Both the position numbers and the translations under genes were made by a program. Shown piece by piece: positions 20,476 through 29,553 of a stretch of 64,000 nt of DNA. Below the pieces are notes generated by a model that did not search any database, was not told the origin of the DNA, and saw nothing but the letters and a program-made list of their open reading frames with translations. Source of the DNA: Rugalucina vietnamica (Eukaryota; Mollusca; Bivalvia; Lucinida; Lucinidae); NCBI GenBank assembly GCA_964017185.1, contig OZ024875.1:27599456-27663455 (forward strand), given 5' to 3'. Position 1 is the stretch's first letter, and every line of letters starts with the position of its first letter.

Positions 20476-21151
20476 TCAAATACAAATACAAATAATTTTA
20501 TTAGCATTAAACATTTTACAACGTTTATAGCCATTCGTACATTACATATATAGTGAGAACAATGAAAACATAACATTTACTGAAGAGCAAAGATTCAAAA
20601 GGTGACATAGAAATATATGTATACATATTATATGATCTGAAATAAGTCTATGACAAGGAATATAATTGATATACCATTACATGTATCTAAAACATCCTGC
20701 AGTGAGAGAGTATACTAAAGTATTTAATGTATATACAACAGTTTTAAATTATGAAATGCGCACTTTATTGGCAAAATATACAAATTTGGCTAAACAATTA
20801 ATTGTCTTTTTTGATGATGAAGAAAGACGTGACTCAAATTTCTGCACTGTCGGCCAGTGACAATAAAAATCTTTAACGTAACATTCTATAATGAGGGCAT
20901 ACAAGTGTAAAATGATATTCGTCCTCGACGACATTCATGTTGCAAGATTTGCAAATTCTCGTTTCTCTATCGGAATCATCGTATCTTGATAGATTATGTG
21001 ACGACGTTCTTAGCCTAGTGAGTGCTAATTTATACTTATTTTCTGAAATGCAGTTCAAATACATTTCTGTTTCAAAATTATGTTTGAATCTTGCATATGC
21101 TTCTAATCGAGATGAATTATTAATTTCTGTGTACCATTTTTGCTTATATGT
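20476..21151 (-). pseudogene. LINE-B 3' part: end of ORF2 and 3' end of the retrotransposon
   Basis: On the minus strand the frame entering from 21151 reads Lys-Gln-Lys-Trp-Tyr, then the typical late LINE ORF2 segment KYKLALTRLR followed by a C-terminal zinc motif Cys-x2-Cys ... His-x4-Cys-Pro (about 20880-20960). After a frameshift, the closing segment WPTVQKFES ... CLAKFVYFA follows at about 20755-20870. The 3' UTR ends in GCTAATAAAATTATTTG and an (ATTTGT)n-like tail at about 20473-20493, typical of a LINE 3' end. It is the continuation of the LINE-B body at 29548-32200, separated by the LINE-A insertion. Frameshifts show it is dead. Confidence 0.8.
21146..21151. other. Target-site duplication of LINE-A, left copy (atatgt)
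   Basis: ATATGT here is repeated at 29548-29553. On the minus strand it encodes the Thr-Tyr shared by both halves of LINE-B, so it marks the exact insertion point. Confidence 0.8.
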
Positions 21152-21545
21152 TTTGCTTAGGCAAATCCCTGAAGTGGTATAAAAGAAATGTTGTTAATTC
21201 TCATGAGCATTATGAAAAGCTGATTCATGACACTTACTAAGTGATAATTCTGTACCAGATTTTCAGGACATTGTATTCAGAATACGGATAATCGTTTTCT
21301 TGGATATAAGGATCGAGTTAAGTTGTATCTTTATCATAATTTTGATGACAAGATGAACGCTAACCAAATAAAATATCGATAAAGGTGGCCATACTAACTC
21401 GCCCCGAGGCCAGTTTCTATTATTCTAGTGAACACTGACTCTTAATACGGGTCACGCCCGACAGTTATCAAAACAAGGGAGGTAACCCTGCGCTGACTTT
21501 TCTGTTAAAGCGGCTGTTCTGAAATACGAGGCATATTGCTTGAAA

Positions 21546-23513
21546 ATGTCGAGCGATTCCAAGTTGTACGAGGCGGAAGATTCTCTAAAAAAGAAATATT
21601 CTGGCATTATTAAAGACTTGTCGCAAGTTGAACTGAAACAATTTAATCAACTGAATTACAAACTTAAGGTACTAGAGGACATAAATGCCCTTTTACCAAA
21701 CTTCAACAAGTCCAGACTTGATGATACGGCCCAATGTGTATCAAATTTCTTACAGAGTGAAGTCAAAGAGCTGCTTCGTAAGAAATCACGAGAATCCCGA
21801 AAACATACCGCAGCCCTTTTATCGGATACAATCGTTAATGAACTAAATAATACAATGGAACTACCCGTGAGCGAAGCTAATGTCGACCAGAATGACACTG
21901 AAACAGACAGTCTAGACGAGGAGATCGATGGTGACCTTACTACCATCTTGGATGATAGTATTACACAACTTAAACAAACTGCAAGTGCCAAGGGTACTGA
22001 CAAAACCCCAAATACTGACACTTATAAATCAACACGTGAAGAAGTCAGTGACACTATATGTTCCGATACGTGTCAGGTCAAGCCTACTACGAAAAGAAAA
22101 TACGACATGATACGATGCTCAGTCTGTGCTCACTGGTTTCATGAGACTTGTGTTGGTATAGCGAAAGGTGAGCCGGTGGGTATATGGTTGTGTTATGCCT
22201 GCAAAAGTATCCCAACTTCGATTAAACATAACATCAGTGACATGAAATCTGAAATAAATGGCCTCAAAGAGTGTACACAAAATATCCTGAAAGCAGTACT
22301 GGACATGTCTACTAAATTTGAAAGTAACTTTGGATCCTTAAATGATCGTATAACTGCTTTGACAAGACAGATCAATGGTAAGGATCTAGTTATATCAGAA
22401 TCACTTGAACAATTACAAACTTCTACGAACACACTGAAAACATCACTGGATCAAAAGTCTTGTAAAATTATTAATCAAACAGCAGCAGTTCTTGAAAAGG
22501 TTAAAGCACACAGTGACAATATCAAAACAAATACGAAAACCAAACAAACTCCCTTTACAAATGAAACACTTACAACAAACAACACAAATCAGAATGTGGC
22601 AACAAACGAAAGTGAAAAATCCGAGGTTCATACAAGTGTTTCTGACAAAAAGCGCTTCAGGAAGCCAAAGCGAAAAAACACAAATTCCAACCCAAACAGT
22701 TCAAAGCAAAGTTATTCAATGAATCAAAAGGGGAAAGAGTCCCAAACAGCTTCGAATACCGATGAAATTGACAATTACATAGACCTGACTAAAGAAACAA
22801 AGAAACACATTAAACAAAAAACCCTGTTAGTTGGAAGCTCAATCCTTAAAGGCGTCAAAACAAATCAGTTGAACTCAGAAACTGCCGTTCGATCGTTTCC
22901 AGGGGCGACAACTGTGTCACTCAGAGAAAAATTACGGGACTATGATATCGATAACTGCAAGACTATAATTCTACATGTCGGCGGAAACGACGCCGACAAT
23001 GGCGACAGCTTGGACAGTTTCTGTGACAATTACATCGATCTGCTTGAGAGTCTGGCATCTGATGACCGGCGACTCATAGTGTCTGGACTTTTGCCGAGAA
23101 AATCAGTTGACCTTGAACCATATAATGACACTCTTAGATCTTTATGTGCTGAAAATGACACCGAATTTGTTGACAATTACCAAAACTTTCTCCTTGCCTC
23201 TGGTGAAATACCTGCTAGTTATTTCTGGAAAGACAAGGTGCACTTAAATCAACACGGAACAATAAAATTAGTAACAAGCATTGACAGAGTATGTAAGATC
23301 AAAGGGTCAACCCCACCCGAACATAACGGACCTCAGTCAAAGGGACCTTTTATAAGACCTCGCCGCATGGGCGCGCCTCGTGTACAGAGGGGTCCTCATC
23401 GGGTGTCTAGATACTGTCACATATGCCAAACAAACAGTCATACCACTCAGCAATGTTGGTATAATGGAAGGAGCTCTGGGATGCGTGGGCGATCATTCGA
23501 GTCTTATCATTAG
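21546..23513 (+). CDS. LINE-A ORF1 protein: PHD finger, SGNH esterase-like domain, CCHC knuckle
   Basis: This is an intact frame of 655 codons from ATG 21546; the in-frame TTG two codons earlier is not a plausible eukaryotic start. ORF1 proteins of this type bind the element RNA in the ribonucleoprotein that is reverse-transcribed at target DNA. Domain order: an acidic N-terminal third, a PHD-like finger with Cys172, 176, 191, 194, His199, Cys202, 216, 219, a predicted helical region (about 225-330), a basic Lys/Arg patch (about 367-377), an SGNH hydrolase-like domain (about 420-590) with Gly-Ser-Ser432, Gly-Gly-Asn481 and Asp563-x2-His566 as presumed catalytic residues, then a Cys-x2-Cys-x4-His-x4-Cys knuckle (624-637). 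ORF1 esterase domains are known in the CR1 group. ORF2 starts 15 bp after the stop. Complete catalytic residues suggest recent activity. Confidence 0.9.
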   Translation: MSSDSKLYEAEDSLKKKYSGIIKDLSQVELKQFNQLNYKLKVLEDINALLPNFNKSRLDDTAQCVSNFLQSEVKELLRKKSRESRKHTAALLSDTIVNELNNTMELPVSEANVDQNDTETDSLDEEIDGDLTTILDDSITQLKQTASAKGTDKTPNTDTYKSTREEVSDTICSDTCQVKPTTKRKYDMIRCSVCAHWFHETCVGIAKGEPVGIWLCYACKSIPTSIKHNISDMKSEINGLKECTQNILKAVLDMSTKFESNFGSLNDRITALTRQINGKDLVISESLEQLQTSTNTLKTSLDQKSCKIINQTAAVLEKVKAHSDNIKTNTKTKQTPFTNETLTTNNTNQNVATNESEKSEVHTSVSDKKRFRKPKRKNTNSNPNSSKQSYSMNQKGKESQTASNTDEIDNYIDLTKETKKHIKQKTLLVGSSILKGVKTNQLNSETAVRSFPGATTVSLREKLRDYDIDNCKTIILHVGGNDADNGDSLDSFCDNYIDLLESLASDDRRLIVSGLLPRKSVDLEPYNDTLRSLCAENDTEFVDNYQNFLLASGEIPASYFWKDKVHLNQHGTIKLVTSIDRVCKIKGSTPPEHNGPQSKGPFIRPRRMGAPRVQRGPHRVSRYCHICQTNSHTTQQCWYNGRSSGMRGRSFESYH

Positions 23514-24174
23514 GATCTTGCTGAGCACATGAACCGAATAATGACTCATCAAAAAACTGAAAAAAAATTATTTGCTTCATACATTCATAAAGATGATATT
23601 GAGTCTACTGGCCCCTGTGATCCTTCCATTTTACCAGTCCCTAACACTGGTCTTAGGTCAAACTCGGATACCGTCGACGTCACTCCTTTGCCGTCAACGT
23701 CAACTACCAATAGTCGCTTGGACTTACCTTTTAATACGAAAGGATTGCATTTTTGTAACTTTAATATCAGACATATTCTGCCAAACATCGACGAGCTTCG
23801 TATCATAATGGCAAATAATGCATCACCTGATGTACTAGGTGTCTGTGAAACTTTTCTTGAACCACACGTTCCTGACAATCGAGTGGCGATCGACGGTTTC
23901 GAGTATATCAGAAAAGACAGGGCCGAGACAGTGAATAAATCCGGTGGTGGGTTACTTTTATACATTAGGGATACGGTAAAGTGTGTTCGAAGATCTGAAT
24001 TTGAAATTTCGAAATTAGAAACAATCTGGGCCGAAATCGAACTTCCACACTCAAAACCTGTCTTGATATGTACTGTTTATAGGCCACCAAATGTAATAAG
24101 AGCTGTCGCAGGACAGCGTGCTCGACTGCTTCTGACCTTTGTCAAGCATAAGGGCAAACCCGACCAGTAACCCA

Positions 24175-25640
24175 AAGCATTATGCTCACATCTTTTTGCC
24201 TTGATGCAATAAGGCAAAATCACAACCATGAAAGTTAACTATAACTACCTAAGATTTAAAGGTCTCACTCATATTGTGAAAGAAGTGTGTTCATATACCA
24301 ACTGAGTGCCAAGACACAAGGCAAAATCACTGAACAGTGAAAAAAGGTCACACTGACCTATAAGTATTGCAGGGTCAAAGGTCTAGTGATACTTACTCAT
24401 AATGTGAAAGAAAAATGATCATATACCCATTCATTGTTGAGATATAAAGCAAAATCACTGAACCATGAAATTAGGTCATATTGACCTATAAGTATGTTTG
24501 GGTTAAAGGTGTGGTCATACTCATTCATAATCAGAAAGAAGTATGAAAAAATACCAACTGAGTGTTGAGATATAAGGCAAAATCACTGAACCATGAAATT
24601 AGGTCACAGTGACCCAGGACTACTTTATGGTCAAAGGTCTTGTCATACTCATACATATCGTGAAAGAAGTATGTTCATATACCAATTGAGTGCCGAGATA
24701 CAAAGGAAAATCACTGAACCGTGAAATTAGGTCATATTGACCTAGGACTACTTTAGGGTCAAAGGTCTTGTCATACGCAAACATAGTGTGAAAGAAGTTT
24801 GTTCATAAACCACTTGAGTGCCGAGATATAAGGCAAAGTCACTGAACCATGAAATTAGGTCACAGTGACCAATAAGTATATTTGGGTCAAAGGTCTGGTC
24901 ATACTTACTCATAATCTGAAAAAAGTATGAAAATATACTAATTGAGTGTCAAGATATAAGGCAAAATCACTGAACCGTGAAATTAGGTCACAGTGACCTA
25001 GGACTACTTCAGGGTCAAAGGTCTTGTCATACGCAAACATACTTTGAAAGAAGTTTGTTCATAAACCATTTGAGTACCGAGATATAAGGCAAAAATCACT
25101 GAAGCGTGAAATTAGGTCACAGTGACCTGTAAGTATATTGGGGTCAAAGGTCAGGTCATACTCACTCATAATCTGAAAAAAGTATGAAAATATACTAATC
25201 GAGTGTCAAGATATAAGGCAAAATCACTGAACCGTGAAATTAGGTCACAGTGACCTAGGACTACTTCAGGGTCAAAGGTCTTGTCATACGCAAACATACT
25301 TTGAAAGAAGTTTGTTCATAAACCATTTGAGTACCGAGATATAAGGCAAAATCACTGAACCGTGAAATTAGGTCACAGTGACCTATAAGTATATTGGGGT
25401 CAAAGGTCTGGTCATACTCACTCATAATCTGAAAAAAGTATGAAAATATACTAATTGAGTGTCAAGATATAAGGCAAAATCACTGAACCGTGAAATTAGG
25501 TCACAGTGACCTATAAGTATATTGGGGTCAAAGGCCTGGTCGTACTAACTCATAATCTGAAAGAAGTAAGAAAATATACTAATTGAGTGTCAAGATATAA
25601 GGCAAAATCACTGAACCATGGAAAGTAGGTCAACCGACCC
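24175..25640 (+). repeat. 128-bp tandem repeat, about 11-12 copies, with AGGTCA palindromes
   Basis: GGCAAAATCACTGAACC recurs every 127-130 bp from about 24319 to 25602. Within each unit sits a palindrome derived from AGGTCACAGTGACCT. It is perfect at 24985-24999, 25114-25128, 25242-25256, 25370-25384 and 25498-25512, and one or more bases off in the older outer units. Confidence 0.9.
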
Positions 25641-25744
25641 TTACCGTCATGACACACAAGTCAGTGTCACAAAGTCAAAAGATGAATGACCAACCATCCT
25701 CCTAAGTTGTTTCTATTAAGAAATAAAAAGAAAAAAAAATCGAA

Positions 25745-26410
25745 GAGTTCTAGATTTTGACCTCTAGCCCCGCCCCCTGACTCCGACCCAGAGGTCCGAT
25801 GTCATGGAACCTAAAGTGTATGAAGTATGAATGCTTTATGATAAGTTGTTGTCAAGATATGCCTCCTTGTAAAAGTTACACAGCAGTACATCTATTTTTT
25901 AGTGTTCTAGTTTTTAACCTCCAGCCCCACCCCACAGGCATGGACCCAGGGGCCCGATGCCATGGAATGAAACTCAACCCTACAGGGTACCTATGGTCCG
26001 AGTATGAAAGCCCTCTGATAAAAAAGTTTTCAAGATATAGACTTCTAGAATACTATATCACAGAAAAGCCATTATTATTAATGGTGTTCTAGATTTTAAC
26101 CTCTAGCCCCACCCCCTGGCATGGACCCAGGGATCTGATGCCATGGAATGAAAGCCGACCCTACAGGGTGTCAATGGCCCGAGTATCAATGCTTTCTGAT
26201 GAGTGGTTGTCAAGATATGGACTTCTAGAAAACTTTAACATAAGAATTGCCATTTTTGAAGGTGTTCTAGATTTTAACCTCCAGCCCCACCCCCTGGCCT
26301 GGACCCAGGGGCCCGATGCCATGGAATGAAAGCTAACCCTACAGGGTATCTATGGTCCAAGTATGAATGCTTTCTGATGAGTGGTTGTCAAGATATGGAC
26401 CTCTAGAAAA
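25745..26410 (+). repeat. Second internal tandem repeat, about 180-bp period, four copies
   Basis: GTTCTAGATTTTAACCTC and AGCCCCACCCCCTGGC recur near 25747, 25905, 26085 and 26265. Each unit has a GGACCCAGGGGCC C/G inverted repeat. The first unit is shorter and more diverged. Confidence 0.85.
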
Positions 26411-26426
26411 CTTTAACGCAAGTGTG

Positions 26427-26488
26427 ACGCGCACGCGCACGCGCACGGGAACGCGCACGGGAACGCGCACGGGAACGGGAACGGGAAC
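26427..26488 (+). repeat. Microsatellite, CGCACG and GGAACG hexamers
   Basis: CGCACG units grade into GGGAACG units just before the terminal hairpin of the inserted element. On each strand it reads through as a Thr-Arg-Thr-Gly or Val-Pro-Val-Arg frame with no biological meaning. Confidence 0.9.
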
Positions 26489-29460
26489 GTGGACGACCGG
26501 GGTGACTGCAATAGCTCTATGCACTTCGTGCAGTCGAGCTAAAAAATGAATGGATTGATTTGTTTGAGGAAGAGATCTCTATCGCACAAACAACAGGTCT
26601 TGAAATACTTATAATGGGCGACTTCAATATCGATCTAAAGTTGCCTTCTAATACAAAATGGCAAAACCTTTTAAATTTGTTTGACCTGACACAACTTGTA
26701 AATGAGCCAACCCGAATCACGCACAAATCTGCGACTATTATTGATCATGTGTATACGTCTCACCCAGAAAATATTATAAATTGCTGTACTTCTAGTATTT
26801 CCCTAAGCGACCATTTTCCTGTCTGTTTTACGCGAAAAATCAATCACAAACCACCTAAACATAAACACATAACTACTTCATATCGCTGTTTTAAGAAATT
26901 TGATGAAAAGGCTTTTGTTTCTGATCTGACAAATGACCTTAATTTCTTTATAACAGATAATATGAGCATTGATGAAGATTTTAATTCTTGGTCATCTCTA
27001 ATAATGAAACACCTAAATAACCATGCGCCTGTAAAAACAAAAAGAGTCAAGTCGAAACGATTACCGGAGTGGTTTTCCCCGGAAATAACACACATGCAAA
27101 ATTTACGAGACAAAAGCAAACGTCTTAAGCAATGGGAAAGTTATAGGAAGTATCGAAATAAAACAAAGCAACTTATAAAACAATCTAAACGCAACTTTTT
27201 TACTAACTGCATTGACAATTCTAGAGATACAAAATCAATTTGGCAACATCTAAGAAATGTTAATGGTGGAACTTCGACATCAAAGAAACTACCCGAAGAG
27301 CTTGTTATCAATAACGAACGCATAAACGACGCTAACGACATCGCAAATAAACTCAATTTATACTTTACTTCAATCGCCGAGGTTCTAAACGAAAACACTT
27401 TACACGGAAGCACAATTAATACTGAAAAAATTAGTCAGTTTATTGACAGTAAAGTCCCCAAACAAATCCAATTCAATATTCCCTTTATTCAAACAGAACA
27501 AGTGAAATCGTATATCAATAAATTGGAACTGTCCAAAGCGACGGGACTTGATGGACTAGGCCCAAGAATAATAAAGCTTGCTGTTGATTCTATATCACCC
27601 TCCATTGCTATGCTCATTAATAAAAGTATTGAAACCGGTGAATTTCCATCTCAGCTTAAGGTAGCAAAAGTTTTTTCCAATTTTTAAAGGTGGTGATAAG
27701 ACCGACCCTTCAAATTATAGGCCAATATCTATCTTACCCACAGTATCAAAAATCTTCGAAAAACATGTGAATAAGCACCTTATGGCCTACTTGAACAAAT
27801 ATAAACTTCTGCATGAGAATCAATCGGGGTTCAGGCAAAAACATAGCTGCCAGACTGCCCTCGTCAAACTTATCGATGATTGGATAAAACACATTGACAA
27901 TGGAGAGATGATCGGAGCCCTCTTCATTGATTTCCGTAAAGCCTTTGATCTTGTCGATCACAGTATCTTGTTGAAAAAGCTTTCATTGTATAGATGTAAT
28001 TCCACTGTCCTTAACTGGTTCAAATCATATCTTAGTAATCGACAACAAACTATTGAAAGTGAAGCAGGGCTTGCAGACTTTGCTCATGTTCGTTATGGTG
28101 TACCTCAAGGCTCTATACTAGGCCCAACATTGTTTTTGCTATTCATAAATGACCTCCCTCTATATTTCAATCACTGTTCCTCTGCTCTATTCGCTGATGA
28201 CGCAACTGCTCATACCCATAGTAAAAATGTTGACACTATCGAAAATAACCTTCAAAACGAATTTAGTAATACATTACTATGGAGCAAAGATAACAAAATG
28301 CAAGTCCATCTTACAAAAACCACATGTATGCTAGCTGGAACCAGGCAGCGATTAAACGAATCTCGCCCCCTAACAATACAAGCTGATGGTATAAACATAC
28401 AAACTGTTTCCCAGCAGAAACTCTTAGGGATTTACATTGATGAAACTCTTACTTGGAATCCACAAATAGACCATTTATGTTCTACAATATCATCAAAAAT
28501 TTCACTCTTAAGGCAGCTGGCCACATATGTACCAACTCAAGCACAAAAACTTTATTACCAAGGCTATATACTTCCTTTACTTGATTACGGCTCTATTACA
28601 TGGGGAGCAACTTCAGATGCAAACCTCGAACGCCTGGAAAAACCGCAAAAACGTGCCGCACGGATAATCCTGCATGCCGATTTCACTACTTCGTCTTCTC
28701 TCATGTTTGAAGAACTGGGTTTGCAGTTGGCTTTCAGTATTTGACAGACTTAAATATAATAAAGCAATTATGACTTACAAGGCACGTAATAATCAAACGC
28801 CCGAATATATATCCGATCTTTTAAAACCGATGTCCGAAGTACACGCTTTGAATTTGCGTTCATCCGAAAACGGCTCATTATTTGTTCCAAGATCAAAATC
28901 ATCGCTGTGTGATGGCTCATTTTCTTGTTCTGCACCTCGATTGTGGAACTCTCTTCCTCAAACAGTCAAAAACGCTGAATCTTTAAAAGTTTTTAAGCAA
29001 TCTCTTAAATCAAGTTTTTAACTGTAAGATTTTGTTGCTTTTAAAACATAAATCATGACGTTAAATTGAGAGCTTTCCCATAAGGGATACATCAGTTGGA
29101 GCAGGAGGGTGCTGTCTGGACATTGGTCTCCGCCACAAATCTCCTGTTCCTCTGGGTATCCTTCTACGACGGTAAATGCTCTTCTTCGAGTTGGTACTTA
29201 AACATGTTTTAACTTTTTAGTTATTTTAACGACACCACATACTACAATGTTTCTTAATCTGGTTAAATGTACCTAGGTTTTATGTGCTCTCCATTTTAGT
29301 CACCTATTCGTTGTACAATAATGGTGCATTCATCTTACTTTTATCATTCTAAGTGGTATCTTTTAAATTAGAATCTGTTTTTAGACTATGATTGCTAGAC
29401 ACATGTTTATTATTCAATGTTGTTGTATTTGTACATATGTATATACTATTGTTATGTTAC

Positions 29461-29547
29461 GAGGGCCACAAGGTAGAATAGTTATTTATAGCTAATTGTG
29501 CCACCCTCATAAAACATTGTATAAATAAATAAATAAATAAATAAAAA
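29461..29547 (+). other. LINE-A 3' stem-loop and TAAA-repeat tail
   Basis: GAGGG and CACAA (29461-29471) can pair with TTGTG and CCCTC (29496-29508) around a 25-nt loop, followed closely by (TAAA)n at about 29520-29545. In CR1/L2-type elements the 3' UTR structure and short tail repeat are the template recognised by the reverse transcriptase. The role here is inferred by family analogy. Confidence 0.6.
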
Positions 29548-29553
29548 ATATGT
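29548..29553. other. Target-site duplication of LINE-A, right copy (atatgt)
   Basis: This is the partner of 21146-21151. The two convergent LINEs appear tail to tail only because LINE-A inserted into LINE-B in opposite orientation. Confidence 0.8.

Larger units (their letters stand above)
24093..26547 (+). mobile_element. Hairpin-ended tandem-repeat element inserted in LINE-A ORF2
   Basis: The left end has a hairpin (GCTGTC/GACAGC, 24102-24116) and GCTCGACTGC (24120-24129). The right end has a (CGCACG/GGAACG)n microsatellite and a terminal hairpin (about 26510-26540) whose 3' arm holds GCAGTCGAGC (26530-26539), the exact reverse complement of the left motif, followed by TAAAAAA. AAAT stands at both junctions (24089-24092, 26544-26547). 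Excision at these points restores the ORF2 frame (Pro-Pro-Asn to Glu-Trp-Ile). The plan matches the element at 8210-9252. The Helentron-associated class is the likely identity. No ORF is encoded. Confidence 0.85.
23529..29021 (+). pseudogene. LINE-A ORF2: endonuclease-reverse transcriptase, interrupted by insertion and two frameshifts
   Basis: The APE-type endonuclease nicks target DNA and the reverse transcriptase copies the element RNA onto it. Endonuclease part 1 (23529-24092) has NFNIRHILPN, the CETFL Glu motif and VYRPPN. Part 2 resumes at 26548 with MGDFNIDL and the SLSDHFPV Ser-Asp-His motif. The reverse transcriptase has ALFIDFRKAFDLVDH (about 27920-27965), YGVPQGSILGP (about 28095-28127) and FADD (about 28190-28202). 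The tail reaches the stop at 29019-29021. Damage: the 2455-bp insertion, an extra T in the T6 run at 27671-27676, and an extra T at 27727-range equivalent in the second run at 28727-28728. The two exonic parts minus these two bases sum to 3036 nt (1012 codons including stop), with no stop codon otherwise, so decay is slight or partly sequencing error. Confidence 0.88.
21152..29547 (+). mobile_element. LINE-A: CR1/L2-like non-LTR retrotransposon, apparently full length
   Basis: The order is: 5' UTR of about 394 bp (21152-21545), ORF1 (PHD, SGNH-like, CCHC), a 15-bp gap, ORF2 (endonuclease, reverse transcriptase), a 3' UTR with a stem-loop at 29461-29508, and a TAAA-repeat tail to 29547. The duplication ATATGT flanks it. 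CR1-group affinity is inferred from the esterase-like ORF1, the YGVPQGSILGP and FADD boxes, and the late ORF2 block ending in APRLWNSLP. ORF2 is split by a 2.45-kb insertion and carries two single-base frameshifts. Without the insertion the element would be about 5.9 kb. Confidence 0.85.

Noticed and set aside
20666-20860. 64-codon plus-strand ORF
   Set aside because: It is antisense to the LINE-B C-terminal segment.
26339-26549. ORFs with Thr-Arg-Thr-Gly or Val-Pro-Val-Arg repeats
   Set aside because: They are translations of the hexamer microsatellite on each strand.
29482-29545. Authentic C-terminus of LINE-B ORF2 at the TAAA tract
   Set aside because: The frame runs into the tail and 3' UTR of LINE-A in antisense. 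The true continuation is at 21151 and below.
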